Made by a program: the position numbers and the translations under genes. A stretch of DNA of 64,000 nt from DASTQL01 sp035462375 (GTDB lineage Bacteria; Actinomycetota; Actinomycetes; Jiangellales; Jiangellaceae): contig DATHUJ010000048.1 in NCBI GenBank assembly GCA_035462375.1, positions 1-64,000 on the forward strand, read 5' to 3'. This document shows positions 45,605-55,171 of the stretch, one piece after another. How positions within the stretch are numbered: position 1 is the stretch's first letter; the number at the start of each line of letters is the position of its first letter. The notes under the pieces were generated by a model. The model was not told the DNA's origin, did no database searches, and was given only the letters and a program-made list of their open reading frames with translations.

Positions 45605-46261
45605 ATGACCGTGCAGTCCCAGGAGTACGCCGCCCGCCTGGACGTCGACTACCCGGACACGCTCGACCGCGTCACCACCGCGTTCCGGCTGATCTGGGTG
45701 ATCCCGATCGCCATCGTGCTCGGCGCGCTGTCCTCAACGGCGACGTCGACCGTGACCGTGATCAACGAGACGGGCGAGGTCGTCTCGCGAGTGAGCAGGG
45801 AAGGTGGTGGGATCGCAGGCGGGCTGTTCGTCGCCACCCTGCTGATGATCGTGTTCCGCCAGCGGTACCCGCGCTGGTGGTTCGATTTCGCCCTCCAGTT
45901 CAACCGGTTCGCCGCGCGGGTCGCTGCGTACGTGACCCTGCTCACCGATCGATACCCATCGACGGTCGAAGAGCAGTCGGTCCATCTCTCGATCGACTAC
46001 CCCGACGCGGAGCACGACCTCAACCGGTGGCTCCCGCTGGTGAAGTGGCTCCTGGTCATCCCGCACGTCATCGTGCTGGCCTTCCTCGCTATCGGCGTGG
46101 TCTTGACGGTGTTCATCGCCTGGTTCGCCATCCTCTTCACCGGGCGGTATCCCCGAGCGCTCTTCGACTACGTGGTCGGCGTCGGCCGGTGGGCTCTACG
46201 CGTCCAAGCCTACGCAACCCTGCTGGTCACGGACCGGTACCCACCCTTCAGCCTCAGGTGA
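45605..46261 (+). CDS. DUF4389 membrane protein
   Basis: 218 residues with three to four hydrophobic spans. Two copies of the family motif occur: RRY-like FRQRYPRWWFDFALQFNRFAARVAAYVTLLTDRYPS, then FTGRYPRALFDYVVGVGRWALRVQAYATLLVTDRYPPF. The function is unknown. GGAGGAGG ends 4 nt before the ATG at 45605, a strong ribosome-binding site. Confidence 0.85.
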   Translation: MTVQSQEYAARLDVDYPDTLDRVTTAFRLIWVIPIAIVLGALSSTATSTVTVINETGEVVSRVSREGGGIAGGLFVATLLMIVFRQRYPRWWFDFALQFNRFAARVAAYVTLLTDRYPSTVEEQSVHLSIDYPDAEHDLNRWLPLVKWLLVIPHVIVLAFLAIGVVLTVFIAWFAILFTGRYPRALFDYVVGVGRWALRVQAYATLLVTDRYPPFSLR

Positions 46262-46385
46262 CCGGACGGACCGCAGAGGCCCATCGGCGTAGCGCCACAC
46301 CACGACTCGTCCGGGTCGAGCGACCTGACGATCGGGTGTCGTACGGCGGCCCGGCCGGGCGTCGCCGACCCCGCGGGCCCTGTCC

Positions 46386-46454
46386 CGGATCACCGAGCGG
46401 CAGCCGAGGTCTTGCGGCTCGTCGCAACTGGCCGGTCCAACCAGGACATCGATC
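46386..46454 (+). pseudogene. Remnant of a LuxR-type helix-turn-helix domain
   Basis: RITER in one frame and AEVLRLVATGRSNQDID in the next frame join to a typical LuxR HTH (ITEREAEVLRLVATGRSNQEIA pattern) if one missing base near 46401 is restored. No start or rest of the regulator is present. It is between the DUF4389 gene and the small membrane gene, so a gene decayed or was lost here. Confidence 0.6.
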
Positions 46455-46528
46455 CTTGTGGACCTTCGCCCCGGGTGGGCGCACTCCCCCGAGAGGACAG
46501 TGGAACCGTCGACGAAAGGTGGCTGGTG

Positions 46529-46711
46529 ATGGCCAACAGCAACGCAGGTGCGGCAGGTGGAGGTGCGATCTACGGCCTCGGGATCTTCGGCGCACTCGTG
46601 TACTTCTGGCAGCAGGCGGACTCCTTCTGGGAGTACCTGCTCGCCCTCCTCCAGGGTCTGTTCTGGCCCGCGTTCATGGTGTACGAGGTCTTCGCCGCCC
46701 TGGCGTCGTGA
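46529..46711 (+). CDS. Small conserved membrane protein
   Basis: 60 residues. The segment IFGALVYFWQQADSFWEYLLALLQGLFWPAFMVYEVF has two hydrophobic stretches and matches a small protein seen often in actinobacteria. The function is unknown. The ATG at 46529 has AAAGGTGG upstream. Confidence 0.75.
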   Translation: MANSNAGAAGGGAIYGLGIFGALVYFWQQADSFWEYLLALLQGLFWPAFMVYEVFAALAS

Positions 46712-46770
46712 CCCGACCCGATCGCTACGCTCGCGCCGTCGGCTCGGGCGGGCCACAGGGAGGTGGCGAC

Positions 46771-47229
46771 ATGTCAGGCAAGCCGCGGGTCCCCCCGCGC
46801 TGGTTCGTCCGCGGCGCGTGGAAGGTGCACCGAGCCCTCTACCGCGTCACCCGCGGTCGGATCGGGCTGTGGCGACCGAAGCCGGGTGGATGGGGAACCG
46901 CCCGGCTCACGACCGTCGGACGTCGCACCGGGCGGCAGCGCAGTGTTCTCGTCGGCTACATCGAGGACGGACCGAACCTCGTCACGATGGCGATGAACGG
47001 CTGGGCCGACGGCGAGCCGGCCTGGTGGCTGAACCTCCAGGCGAGAGCGGAGGCCACCATCGAGACCGTGGACGGTTCTCACCAGGTGAGGGCCCGGGCC
47101 GCCGAGGGTGAGGAGCGCGCCCGGCTGTGGGGCCGTTGGGCGGAGGTCAACAGCGACCTCGACGGGTACGCGGCTCTCCGGTCGGGTGAGACGGCCGTCG
47201 TCGTCCTCGAGCCACGCACCACCGGCTGA
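46771..47229 (+). CDS. Nitroreductase/deazaflavin-dependent oxidoreductase (Ddn-like)
   Basis: 152 residues. The pattern GWGTARLTTVGRRTGRQRSVLVGYIEDG and AWWLNLQARAEATIE is the F420-binding split-barrel family of Ddn (Rv3547-type). Such enzymes use reduced F420 to reduce quinones or nitro compounds. Cofactor use is inferred from family. The ATG at 46771 has AGGGAGG 7 nt upstream. Confidence 0.88.
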   Translation: MSGKPRVPPRWFVRGAWKVHRALYRVTRGRIGLWRPKPGGWGTARLTTVGRRTGRQRSVLVGYIEDGPNLVTMAMNGWADGEPAWWLNLQARAEATIETVDGSHQVRARAAEGEERARLWGRWAEVNSDLDGYAALRSGETAVVVLEPRTTG

Positions 47230-47292
47230 TCGGTCGGTGTCGGCAAGCACTCTTGTGCCGTGCGCCGGCTCACGTACGGCGGACTACGGTGC

Positions 47293-48477
47293 CTACGGTT
47301 CGACCTGATGTCCGAGTCGCAGGTGGTGGCGTGACTCACCGTAGCTTCGGGTCTCCAGAGCGATCATCAGCCAGAGCAGCAGCACCACGCCCGTCAGGGT
47401 GGCCAGCGACGGGACGTCGTCGACGAACGGGACGAGGGCGAGCAGGACGGCCGCGATCGCGAGCCGGTGACGGTTCAGGGACCGGGCGTTGCGCAGGCGC
47501 AGGACGACGTGCGCCAGGAGATAGACCGCCGCCCCACCGAGCAGCGCGAAGGCCGGCACCGTGCCCAGGGGGTCGTCGACGTGCGCAACGGTGCTCTCGA
47601 GCCCGTACGCCACGAGGACGATCCCGGCCACCATCGGGAGGTGGAGATAGGAGTAGGAATCGCGCGCCAGCGCGTTCCGCTCGCGCCCAGGGGCCGCCCG
47701 GGTGAGCCGCCGTTCGGTGATGAGCGCGACGACGTCGAAGTAGATCCACCAGAGCGCCGACGCCAAGGCGACGCCCAGGATCACCGCAACGATGACGGGC
47801 CCGTCCAGTCCCAGGCCGGCTCCGATACCGAGCACGACGATCGACTCGCCGAGCGCGAGGATGATGACCAGTCCGTGCCGTTCCGCGAAGTGAGCCGGCA
47901 CGAGTCTCCACCCCGCGACGCCGAACAGTGCCGGCCCACCGAGATCGATGGCCACAGCGAGCGCCCACATGGATCCCTGCGCGATGCCGTCGAGGAACGA
48001 GGCCGTGGTCAGCAGCCCGATGCCGATGACGGAGCTCACCGCCAGGCTCGTGACGGACTGTCGCAGGTTGGGGTCGTCTCGGCTCGCGAGCACGAACAGC
48101 AGCAGGTGGGCGAAGCGCACCACGCCGTAGGCGATCGCGAACATCAGCCCGAGATCACCGAACGCCCCGGGCACCGCCAGTCCGACGATGACCAAGGCGG
48201 CCATGGCGCCGAACATCGCGAACCGCACTACACCCTCGTCGGGGTCGAGAACGCTGGTGAGCCACGCGTAGCCCGCCCAGGACCACCAGAGCACGGCGAG
48301 CACGAGCATGCCTTGGGCAATGCCCGGCCAGCTGTGCTGTTCGACCATGAGAGCCGTGCACTGCGTGAACGCGAGCACGAAGACGAGGTCGAAGAACAGC
48401 TCCAGGAACTTGACCTTCCCGCCCTCGCGTAGCGCCATGCCGGGTCTTCGACGGCTCGGGTCAGTGGGCGTCGTCAT
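47293..48477 (-). CDS. Low-temperature-requirement A (LtrA) family membrane protein
   Basis: 394 residues with about twelve hydrophobic spans. Its KVKFLELFFDLVFVLAFTQ opening and FAERHGLVIILALGESIVVLG segment are the LtrA signature. The original member was linked to growth at low temperature in Listeria; the biochemical role is unknown. It starts at ATG 48477, divergent from the ROK kinase. Confidence 0.9.
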   Translation of the reverse strand: MTTPTDPSRRRPGMALREGGKVKFLELFFDLVFVLAFTQCTALMVEQHSWPGIAQGMLVLAVLWWSWAGYAWLTSVLDPDEGVVRFAMFGAMAALVIVGLAVPGAFGDLGLMFAIAYGVVRFAHLLLFVLASRDDPNLRQSVTSLAVSSVIGIGLLTTASFLDGIAQGSMWALAVAIDLGGPALFGVAGWRLVPAHFAERHGLVIILALGESIVVLGIGAGLGLDGPVIVAVILGVALASALWWIYFDVVALITERRLTRAAPGRERNALARDSYSYLHLPMVAGIVLVAYGLESTVAHVDDPLGTVPAFALLGGAAVYLLAHVVLRLRNARSLNRHRLAIAAVLLALVPFVDDVPSLATLTGVVLLLWLMIALETRSYGESRHHLRLGHQVEP

Positions 48478-48692
48478 GCCACATCGTCCCTTCGACCATC
48501 CCTAGGGGCCGAGCGGATCCGCAGGCAGCGTAGAGGGTCCGTCACCGTGGACGACATGCTGCTCACAGTTCCTGCCGGGCAGAGCGTGCATCTACGCGTG
48601 CGAATCGTTGCGGAAGCGGCTCTCGGAAGGAGCGACGGACTGTTGACCCGGGGCCCGGTGCTGCGGGTCTTGGGTGACGAGGAGGGATCGTC

Positions 48693-49622
48693 GTGATCGT
48701 CGGCATCGAGACAGGGGGGACCAAGGTCGTGTGCGCGGCCGGTACAGGGCCCACCGAGCTTCGCCTCACGGAGACGTTCCCGACGAAGGAGCCCGAGATC
48801 ACGCTCGGCGAGATCGCGGCCTTCCTCCATCGGGTCCGCGAGGCGGAGGACATCGACGCCGTCGGCGTCGGCTCCTTCGGGCCGGTCGACCTCGATCCGC
48901 GGTCGGCAACCTACGGCACCATCGGGGCCAGCCCCAAGGTCGCCTGGCGAGGTGTGAACCTCGTCGAGAGCGTCCGCAGGGCCGCCGGTGCACCCGTGGC
49001 GATCGAGACGGACGTCACCGCGGCCGCTCTCGGCGAGCTTCGGTGGGGAGTGGGTGTCGGTCTCGCGGACCTGGCCTACGTCACGGTGGGGACGGGCGTC
49101 GGGGTCGGAGCGATCGTCCATGGGCTCCCGCTTCACGGCACCGCCCATCCTGAAGCCGGTCACATCCTTGTGCGGCGCCATCCGGAGGACGACTTCGAGG
49201 GCGTGTGCCCGCTTCACGGGGACTGCCTGGAGGGCTTGGCGTCGGGTCCCGCCGTGGCCCAGCGCTTCGGCCGGCCCGGCAAGGACCTCGGCCACCTCCT
49301 CCCGCGTGCCGTGGAGTTCGGCTCGTACTACGTGTCCCAGCTCGTCACCTCACTGGTCTACGTCCTCTCCCCTGCCGCCATCGTGCTGGGCGGCGGCGTG
49401 ATGACCACCCCAGAACTCCTGGAAGCGGTCCGTGCGCGCACGGCCGAGATGCTCGCGGGCGCGCTCGGCGAGCACCCCGCGTCGGATCCCGCGAGCGGGT
49501 TCCTGTCCCGCCCCGGGCTCGGTGACCGCGCAGGCGTGCTGGGCGCACTGACCCTGGCGAGCGACCTGGCCGCGGCCGCAGCTGCCGAGCTTCCGCCCAC
49601 GGGCGCGGATGTGGCGCCCTGA
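48693..49622 (+). CDS. ROK-family fructokinase-like sugar kinase
   Basis: 309 residues. The phosphate loop is GIETGGTK at the start, the catalytic/sugar region is ETDVTAAALGELRWG and the ROK zinc-binding motif is HILVRRH...VCPLHGDCLEGLASG (C-x-H-x-x-C). VIVLGGGVMTTPELL is the ATP-adenosine motif. The fructokinase subtype is preferred because of the C-x-H-x-x-C layout; other hexoses are possible. The GTG at 48693 has GGAGGG 6 nt upstream. Confidence 0.9.
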   Translation: MIVGIETGGTKVVCAAGTGPTELRLTETFPTKEPEITLGEIAAFLHRVREAEDIDAVGVGSFGPVDLDPRSATYGTIGASPKVAWRGVNLVESVRRAAGAPVAIETDVTAAALGELRWGVGVGLADLAYVTVGTGVGVGAIVHGLPLHGTAHPEAGHILVRRHPEDDFEGVCPLHGDCLEGLASGPAVAQRFGRPGKDLGHLLPRAVEFGSYYVSQLVTSLVYVLSPAAIVLGGGVMTTPELLEAVRARTAEMLAGALGEHPASDPASGFLSRPGLGDRAGVLGALTLASDLAAAAAAELPPTGADVAP

Positions 49623-49826
49623 TGACGACCACGCTGCCACGCCCACGGCTGGTGTCGGTGCGGTCGCGCAACCTCTGGGGTGGCTGGAGGGACGGCGGTG
49701 GTCTGATGGCGCCGTCCGACTCCGACGCGTCGAACCCCACAAGCACGTTCGCTCCAGGGGACGTCACCTGCCTGCCGGTCTCTGGCTCGCCTCCACCAGC
49801 GTCCGCGTGCGAATCCGCAGGTCGCG

Positions 49827-49899
49827 TGGGCCCCGTGGGACTCGAACCCACAACCCGCGGATTAAAAGTCCGCTGCTCTGCCTGTTGAGCTAGAGGCCC
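49827..49899 (-). tRNA. tRNA-Lys (anticodon UUU)
   Basis: Read on the minus strand, it folds as a full cloverleaf: GGGCCTC/GGGGCCC acceptor stem, GCTC/GAGC D stem, GCGGA/TCCGC anticodon stem with loop CTTTTAA, and GTGGG/CCCAC T stem with TTCGAGT. The anticodon TTT gives lysine. The 73 nt end with A73; CCA is not encoded. No integrase is nearby. Confidence 0.95.
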
Positions 49900-50011
49900 T
49901 CGGGACCGTCGTCGGTCCGCGGCGAGCCTACGACGCGTGGGACTGCGCGTCCGACCACACCGGCGCCAGCGGACCCGTGGACGCCTCCCCCACCGTGTCC
50001 GGGTCCGGCGA

Positions 50012-50017
50012 TAGCCT
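50012..50017 (+). promoter_or_regulatory. -10 box of leaderless promoter for the SNF2 helicase
   Basis: TAGCCT, 7 nt before the GTG at 50025. It supports this start over the in-frame GTG at 49977. Confidence 0.5.
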
Positions 50018-50024
50018 CGCCGTC

Positions 50025-52859
50025 GTGCCACCCGCCGCCGCAACCCTCGCCCCGGCGGACACGGCCACACCCGGAGCCGCCGCCCACCGCGTCCTGGCGG
50101 AAGCCTGCCGCCAGGGCGAGGAGGCCGTCTTCGTCCCCGGGGATCCCGCCCGCCTCGGCCGGCTCGTCCTGTACGGCGGCGCCGGCGATCCCGGTCCCGA
50201 CACCGTCGAGCTCGTGCTCCCGACCCGCTCCGGCGTCCGCCGCCGGACGGTCCCTGCCAGGATGCTGCCGATCGGCGAGGCCCTACCGGCACTGCTCGGC
50301 CTTGACCGCGCGAGCGCAGCACCCGGACTGGCAGCCTGGGCCGAGGCGGCGACCGCCGGTGTCACCCTGGTCGCCCGGGGTCGCCTGGTCCCGGCCGTCA
50401 GCCCGGAGGGCTACGGCACCTGGCGGGCCGGGCCGCTCGACGCCGCCGACGTCACCCTCCTGCGGCACCTCGCCGCAACCCTCCCCCCTCAGGCGCACGC
50501 ACTCCCGGTCCCGGGCACCCGGCCCGTACGGATCCGGACGGCCGGGTCCCTCGTGCGGGAGCTCTGGGACGCCGTGGCCGACGTCCTGGCCCGGGGGCCG
50601 GCAACCGGCGTCACGGTGGCCGCGTCGAGCCCGGCCGCTGCCTTCGCGGCCGACGACCCGCAGCCCGCGGGGCAGCTCGCGCCGTGGCTGACCGAGACCG
50701 CCCACGCCCTGGACGCCGGCGCCCAGCTCGGCCTCCGGCTCGAGTGCCCCGACGGGGTCGACTTCAGCGCCGTGCTGCAGCTGCGCAGCACCCGCGACCC
50801 GAGCCTCGTCGTGGACGCGGCCGAGCTGTGGCACCAGCCGCAGGCCGTGCTCGCCCGTCTCGGCCGGCAGGCGGAGGCCGACCTGCTGGTCGGGCTCCGC
50901 AGGGGCGCAAGGGCCTGGCCGCCGTTGGCCCCGGCGCTCCGCGACAGCGCACCCTCCGCCGTACCGCTCGGCGACGACGCCGTCAGCGATCTGCTCGGGC
51001 CGGGGACGGAGGCCCTCGCCGCGAGCGGGGTCGAGGTGTTGTGGCCGGCGGAGCTCGTCACCGGCGGGCTCGGCCTGCGAGCCGTCGTAGGGACCCCCGC
51101 CCCCGGGGCCGTCACGGACGCGGGGCTGAGCCTCGACCAGCTGCTCGACTTCCGCTGGCAGGTCACCATCGGCGGCGAGGTGCTCACCGACGAGGAAGTC
51201 GCCCAGCTCGCCGAGGCCAAGCGCCCGCTGGTCAGATTGCGCGGCCGCTGGGTCACCGTCGACGCCGACCTGCTCGAGCGCCTGCGCCGGCGGCCGCGCC
51301 GGAGGCCCGCGGCCGCGGCGCTCGCCGCCGCACTGGCCGGCGTCGCGGAAGTGGACGGCCACCAGGTCGAGGTGATCGCCGACGGCCCGCTGGCTGACCT
51401 CGCCGCCGCGACCCGCGCGGCCGGGAGCGACCCGCCGGCCCTCGAACCACCGGCTGGCCTCGAGGCCGTCCTCCGGCCCTACCAGCGCCGCGGCCTCGGC
51501 TGGCTCGCCGGCATGACCGGCCTGGGACTCGGCGGGTGCCTCGCCGACGACATGGGCCTGGGCAAGACGGTGCAGCTGATCGCCCTCCACCTCCAGAGGC
51601 GCCCGCTCGCCGCCGGGCCCACCCTCGTCGTCTGCCCCGCCTCGCTGCTCGGCACCTGGGAGCGGGAGGTGGCCCGCTTTGCCCCCGACGTCCCCGTACG
51701 GCGCTTCCACGGCGGCGACCGCCACCTCGACGACCTGCGCCCCGACGAGATCGTCTTGGTCACGTACGGCGTGGTGCGCCGCGACCGCGCCGAGCTGGCC
51801 GACACCACCTGGGGCCTGGTGGTCGCCGACGAGGCACAGGCGGTGAAGAACCCGCTGTCCCGCACGGCCCGCGAGCTCCGCGCCGTCCCCGCCACGGCCC
51901 GGGTGGCGCTGACCGGCACCCCGGTCGAGAACCGGCTCAGCGACCTGTGGGCCATCCTCGACTGGACCACGCCCGGACTGCTCGGCGACCTCACCACCTT
52001 CCGCCGTCAGGTCGCGGTCCCGGTAGAGCGCTACCGCGACCCCGAGACCACCGAGCGCCTGGCCCGGCTGGTGCGACCCTTCCTGCTCCGCCGGCGCAAG
52101 ACCGACCCCGGCATCGCCCCCGAGCTCCCGGCCAAGACCGAGACCGACCGCGTCGTGCCCCTGACGGCCGAGCAGGCCACGCTGTACGAGGCGCTGGTCC
52201 GCGAGTCGCTCGACGAGATCCGCCGGACGGAGGGGATCGCCCGCCGCGGCCTGGTGCTCAAGCTGCTCACCGGCCTCAAGCAGATCTGCAACCACCCGGC
52301 CCAGTACCTCGGCCAGACCGCTCCCATCGCCGGCCGCTCCGGCAAGCTGGAGGCGCTCGACGGTCTGCTCGACGTCGTGCTCGACGAAGGCGACTCGGTG
52401 CTGGTCTTCACCCAGTACGTCGCCATGGCGCGGCTGCTCGACTCGCACCTGACGGCCCGCGGGGTCGGCACCCAGCTGCTGCACGGCGGCACCCCCGTAC
52501 GTCGTCGAGAGGAGATGGTGCGCCGCTTCCAGGCCGGCGACGCACCGGTCTTCCTGCTCTCCCTCAAGGCCGCGGGCACGGGATTGACACTCACCCGTGC
52601 CACGCACGTCGTGCACTACGACCGGTGGTGGAACCCGGCCGTCGAGGACCAGGCCACCGACCGCGCCTACCGGATCGGGCAGGACCGCCCGGTCCAGGTG
52701 CACCGGCTCGTCACCGAGGGCACCGTGGAGGACCGGGTGGCCGCGCTGCTCGCCGGCAAGCGGGCGCTGGCCGATGCCGTCGTCGGTGCCGGGGAGGGCT
52801 GGATCGGCGAGCTCTCCGACGACGACCTCGCCGGGCTCGTCTCCCTGGGGTCGCCGTGA
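50025..52859 (+). CDS. SNF2-family DEAD/DEAH-box helicase
   Basis: A 944-residue protein: an actinobacterial N-terminal region (~450 residues), then the two helicase domains. Walker A is DDMGLGKT with K514, Walker B is VADEAQAVKN (DEAQ, D602), motif III is ALTGTPVENRLSDLW, and the C-terminal half has VFTQYVAM, SLKAAGTGLTL and DRWWNPAVEDQATDRAYRIGQ. It is expected to be an ATP-dependent DNA translocase. The stop overlaps the next gene by 4 nt, so the SWIM protein is probably its partner. It is likely leaderless. Confidence 0.92.
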   Translation: MPPAAATLAPADTATPGAAAHRVLAEACRQGEEAVFVPGDPARLGRLVLYGGAGDPGPDTVELVLPTRSGVRRRTVPARMLPIGEALPALLGLDRASAAPGLAAWAEAATAGVTLVARGRLVPAVSPEGYGTWRAGPLDAADVTLLRHLAATLPPQAHALPVPGTRPVRIRTAGSLVRELWDAVADVLARGPATGVTVAASSPAAAFAADDPQPAGQLAPWLTETAHALDAGAQLGLRLECPDGVDFSAVLQLRSTRDPSLVVDAAELWHQPQAVLARLGRQAEADLLVGLRRGARAWPPLAPALRDSAPSAVPLGDDAVSDLLGPGTEALAASGVEVLWPAELVTGGLGLRAVVGTPAPGAVTDAGLSLDQLLDFRWQVTIGGEVLTDEEVAQLAEAKRPLVRLRGRWVTVDADLLERLRRRPRRRPAAAALAAALAGVAEVDGHQVEVIADGPLADLAAATRAAGSDPPALEPPAGLEAVLRPYQRRGLGWLAGMTGLGLGGCLADDMGLGKTVQLIALHLQRRPLAAGPTLVVCPASLLGTWEREVARFAPDVPVRRFHGGDRHLDDLRPDEIVLVTYGVVRRDRAELADTTWGLVVADEAQAVKNPLSRTARELRAVPATARVALTGTPVENRLSDLWAILDWTTPGLLGDLTTFRRQVAVPVERYRDPETTERLARLVRPFLLRRRKTDPGIAPELPAKTETDRVVPLTAEQATLYEALVRESLDEIRRTEGIARRGLVLKLLTGLKQICNHPAQYLGQTAPIAGRSGKLEALDGLLDVVLDEGDSVLVFTQYVAMARLLDSHLTARGVGTQLLHGGTPVRRREEMVRRFQAGDAPVFLLSLKAAGTGLTLTRATHVVHYDRWWNPAVEDQATDRAYRIGQDRPVQVHRLVTEGTVEDRVAALLAGKRALADAVVGAGEGWIGELSDDDLAGLVSLGSP

Positions 52860-54115
52860 GCTGGTGGCGCGAGCAGCAGGGGCCGTCGCACCGCCGGCCG
52901 CCCGCCCGGGGCCAGGGCTCGCGGCGCGGGTTCGGTCGTACGTGGTGGGGCCGCGCCTGGGTCGACGCGCTCACCGACCGGGCCCGGCTCGACCCCAACC
53001 GGCTCTCGCGCGGCCGCTCGTACGCGCGCAGCGGCGCGGTCGGCGAGCTGCGGATCGAGCCGGGGAAGGTCCAGGCCGAGGTCCAGGGCAGCCGGATCCG
53101 GCCCTACCGGGTCTCGGTGCGCGTGCGCGAGCTGGAGCCGTCCGAGTGGGCGTGCCTCCTCGACGTGGTGGCGGCGGAGGTGGGCCATGCCGCGGCCCTC
53201 CTCGAGGGGGAGCTGCCGCCGGAGGTCGAGCAGGCGGTTGCCGCGGCGGGGGTCGAGCTGCTCCCCGGCCCGGGGGAGCTCGGTCCGCAATGCACCTGCC
53301 CCGACTGGGCCAACCCGTGCAAGCACGCCGCCGCCGTCTGCTTCCTCGTCTCCGACGTCCTCGACCGCGACCCCTTCGCCCTGCTGCTGCTGCGCGGCCG
53401 CGGCCGCGAGAGCGTGCTCGCCGGGCTGCGTACGCGGCGGGGCGGAGCCGGCCCGGCGACCGCGACCAGCCACGTGCCGGGCGACGAGGGCGTCCCGGCC
53501 GCGGAGGCCTTCCGCAACTGGGTCGGCGGTAGCGCCACCCCCGTGCTCCCGCTCCCTCCGGCACGTCCCGGCCGCCCCGTCGCGCTCCCGGCGGCGCCGG
53601 CAAGCGGACCCGCACCAGCCCACAACGGCTCCGGTCCGGGGAAGGTTGACGTGGCAGCCGACCTCGACGCGCTCGCCACCGACGCGGCCGCCCGCGCCTG
53701 GGCGCTCGCGACCGGCACGGCCGAGGTGCTCGACCTGGACGCCGACGAGGACCTCGCCCGGCAGGCCGCCGACGCCCTCGGGCACCCCAGGCTCGGCGTC
53801 CTGGCCGCCCGGGCCGGCCTGCCCTCCCGTGAGCTCGCCCGCCGCGGCATCGCCTGGCGGCACGGCGGTACGGCGGGGCTGGCCGTCCTCCGTGGCGGCC
53901 ACGACAGGCCGGACGACCCGGTCCTGGACGAGGCACGGTCCGCCTTGGGGCCGGGCGCGAGGGTCCGCGGTGGTCGGGTGACGCTCGGCCCGGCCCAGCT
54001 TCGCTGGGGGGCGGACGGCCAGTGGTACCCGATGCGGCGCAGCTTCGGCGACTGGGACCTCACCGGCCCGCCGGACCCCGACCCGGTCGTCGCCGCCGAG
54101 CGCGCCCGCGGCTGA
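52856..54115 (+). CDS. SWIM zinc-finger protein
   Basis: 419 residues with a SWIM finger C146-T-C148-PDWANP-C155-K-H157. The N-terminal FGRTWWGRAWVDAL and RSYARSGAVGELRIEPGKVQAEV are conserved in proteins beside SNF2 helicases. The middle part is Pro/Ala-rich and of low complexity. It could bind DNA or the helicase. It starts GTGA on the helicase stop codon, showing a two-gene operon. Confidence 0.88.
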   Translation: MSWWREQQGPSHRRPPARGQGSRRGFGRTWWGRAWVDALTDRARLDPNRLSRGRSYARSGAVGELRIEPGKVQAEVQGSRIRPYRVSVRVRELEPSEWACLLDVVAAEVGHAAALLEGELPPEVEQAVAAAGVELLPGPGELGPQCTCPDWANPCKHAAAVCFLVSDVLDRDPFALLLLRGRGRESVLAGLRTRRGGAGPATATSHVPGDEGVPAAEAFRNWVGGSATPVLPLPPARPGRPVALPAAPASGPAPAHNGSGPGKVDVAADLDALATDAAARAWALATGTAEVLDLDADEDLARQAADALGHPRLGVLAARAGLPSRELARRGIAWRHGGTAGLAVLRGGHDRPDDPVLDEARSALGPGARVRGGRVTLGPAQLRWGADGQWYPMRRSFGDWDLTGPPDPDPVVAAERARG

Positions 54116-54151
54116 CCGCCGGCCCGGCCGTCAGACGACGCCGGCCGACTC

Positions 54152-54165
54152 GGGCACGCGTGCCC
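54152..54165. other. 14-bp perfect palindrome between SWIM gene and amino-acid transporter
   Basis: GGGCACGCGTGCCC, centred 37 bp after the SWIM stop and about 105 bp before the transporter ATG. It could be an operator for the transporter or part of a terminator. Confidence 0.35.
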
Positions 54166-54262
54166 CGGCCAGCGGGACCTTCGTCACTGTCGTCCCCGGG
54201 AGCCGCGCGGAGAGTGGGAGGAGACGGCATGTCCGCGTGCCGCAGCGACCGAGGAGATCGTC

Positions 54263-55171
54263 ATGAGACCCACCACCACCCGTACCGGCCTCGTCGCCGT
54301 CGTCCTCGTGAGCCTCGCTCTGGCCGGCTGTGGTGGCGACGAGCCGGAGACGGCCTCCGGGGAGGACCCCGAGTCGCCGCCGGTGAGCGTCACCGCGGAC
54401 AGCGAGCTCGCCGCCATGGTCCCGGAAAGCGTGACGGAGGACGGCGTCCTCGTCGTCGCCACGGACGCCTCGTACGCGCCCAACGAGTTCTTCGACGAGG
54501 ACAACGAGACGCTCGTCGGGATGACGATCGACCTCGGCATGGCCCTCGGCGAGGTCCTGGGCGTCGAGGTGCAGTTCCAGAACTCACCGTTCGACAGCAT
54601 CATCCCGGGCCTCGAGTCGGGGAAGTTCGAGCTCGGCATGTCCTCGTTCACGATCAACCCGGAGCGCATGGAGGTCGTGGACATGGTCAGCTACTTCGTC
54701 GCCGGCACCTCCTGGGCCGTGCCCGCGGACAACCCCGGTGCCGTGTCGCCGGACGAAGCCTGCGGCAAGAAGGTGGCCGTCCAGAAGGCGACGGTGCAGG
54801 TGGACGACATCACCGCCCGCTCCGAGGAGTGCCTGGCCAGCGGCAAGACGGAGATCACCATCGACCAGTACACGCTGCAGTCCGACGCCACCACCGCCGT
54901 CGTCGCAGGCAAGGACGACGCGATGCTCGCCGACTCGCCGATTGTCGCGTACGCGGTCAAGCAGACCGAAGGACAGCTCGAGGTGATCGGCGACAGCTAC
55001 GACGACGCCCCGTACGGCATCGCCGTCCCGAAGGCCGACCCCGAGTTCGCCAAGGCGGTGCAGGGTGCCGTGCAGGTGCTCATCGACGGCGGCCGCTACA
55101 CCGAGATCCTCGACGAGTGGGGTGTCACCGACGGGGCCGTCGAGACCGCGGACCTCAACCCGGTGCCGTGA
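54263..55171 (+). CDS. ABC amino-acid transporter, solute-binding lipoprotein
   Basis: 302 residues with a lipoprotein signal ending LAGC (C23). The mature part is a family-3 receptor (TDASYAPNEFFDEDNETLVGMTIDLGMALGEVLGVEV, VMDMVSYF-like segment, and NPERMEVVDM). It catches a polar amino acid outside the membrane. Its stop overlaps the permease GTG by GTGA, giving a receptor-permease-ATPase operon. Confidence 0.93.
   Translation: MRPTTTRTGLVAVVLVSLALAGCGGDEPETASGEDPESPPVSVTADSELAAMVPESVTEDGVLVVATDASYAPNEFFDEDNETLVGMTIDLGMALGEVLGVEVQFQNSPFDSIIPGLESGKFELGMSSFTINPERMEVVDMVSYFVAGTSWAVPADNPGAVSPDEACGKKVAVQKATVQVDDITARSEECLASGKTEITIDQYTLQSDATTAVVAGKDDAMLADSPIVAYAVKQTEGQLEVIGDSYDDAPYGIAVPKADPEFAKAVQGAVQVLIDGGRYTEILDEWGVTDGAVETADLNPVP

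Noticed and set aside
49827..49899. tRNA-Lys as an integration site of a mobile element
   Set aside because: No integrase, repeat of the tRNA 3' end or foreign-looking DNA is seen on either side.
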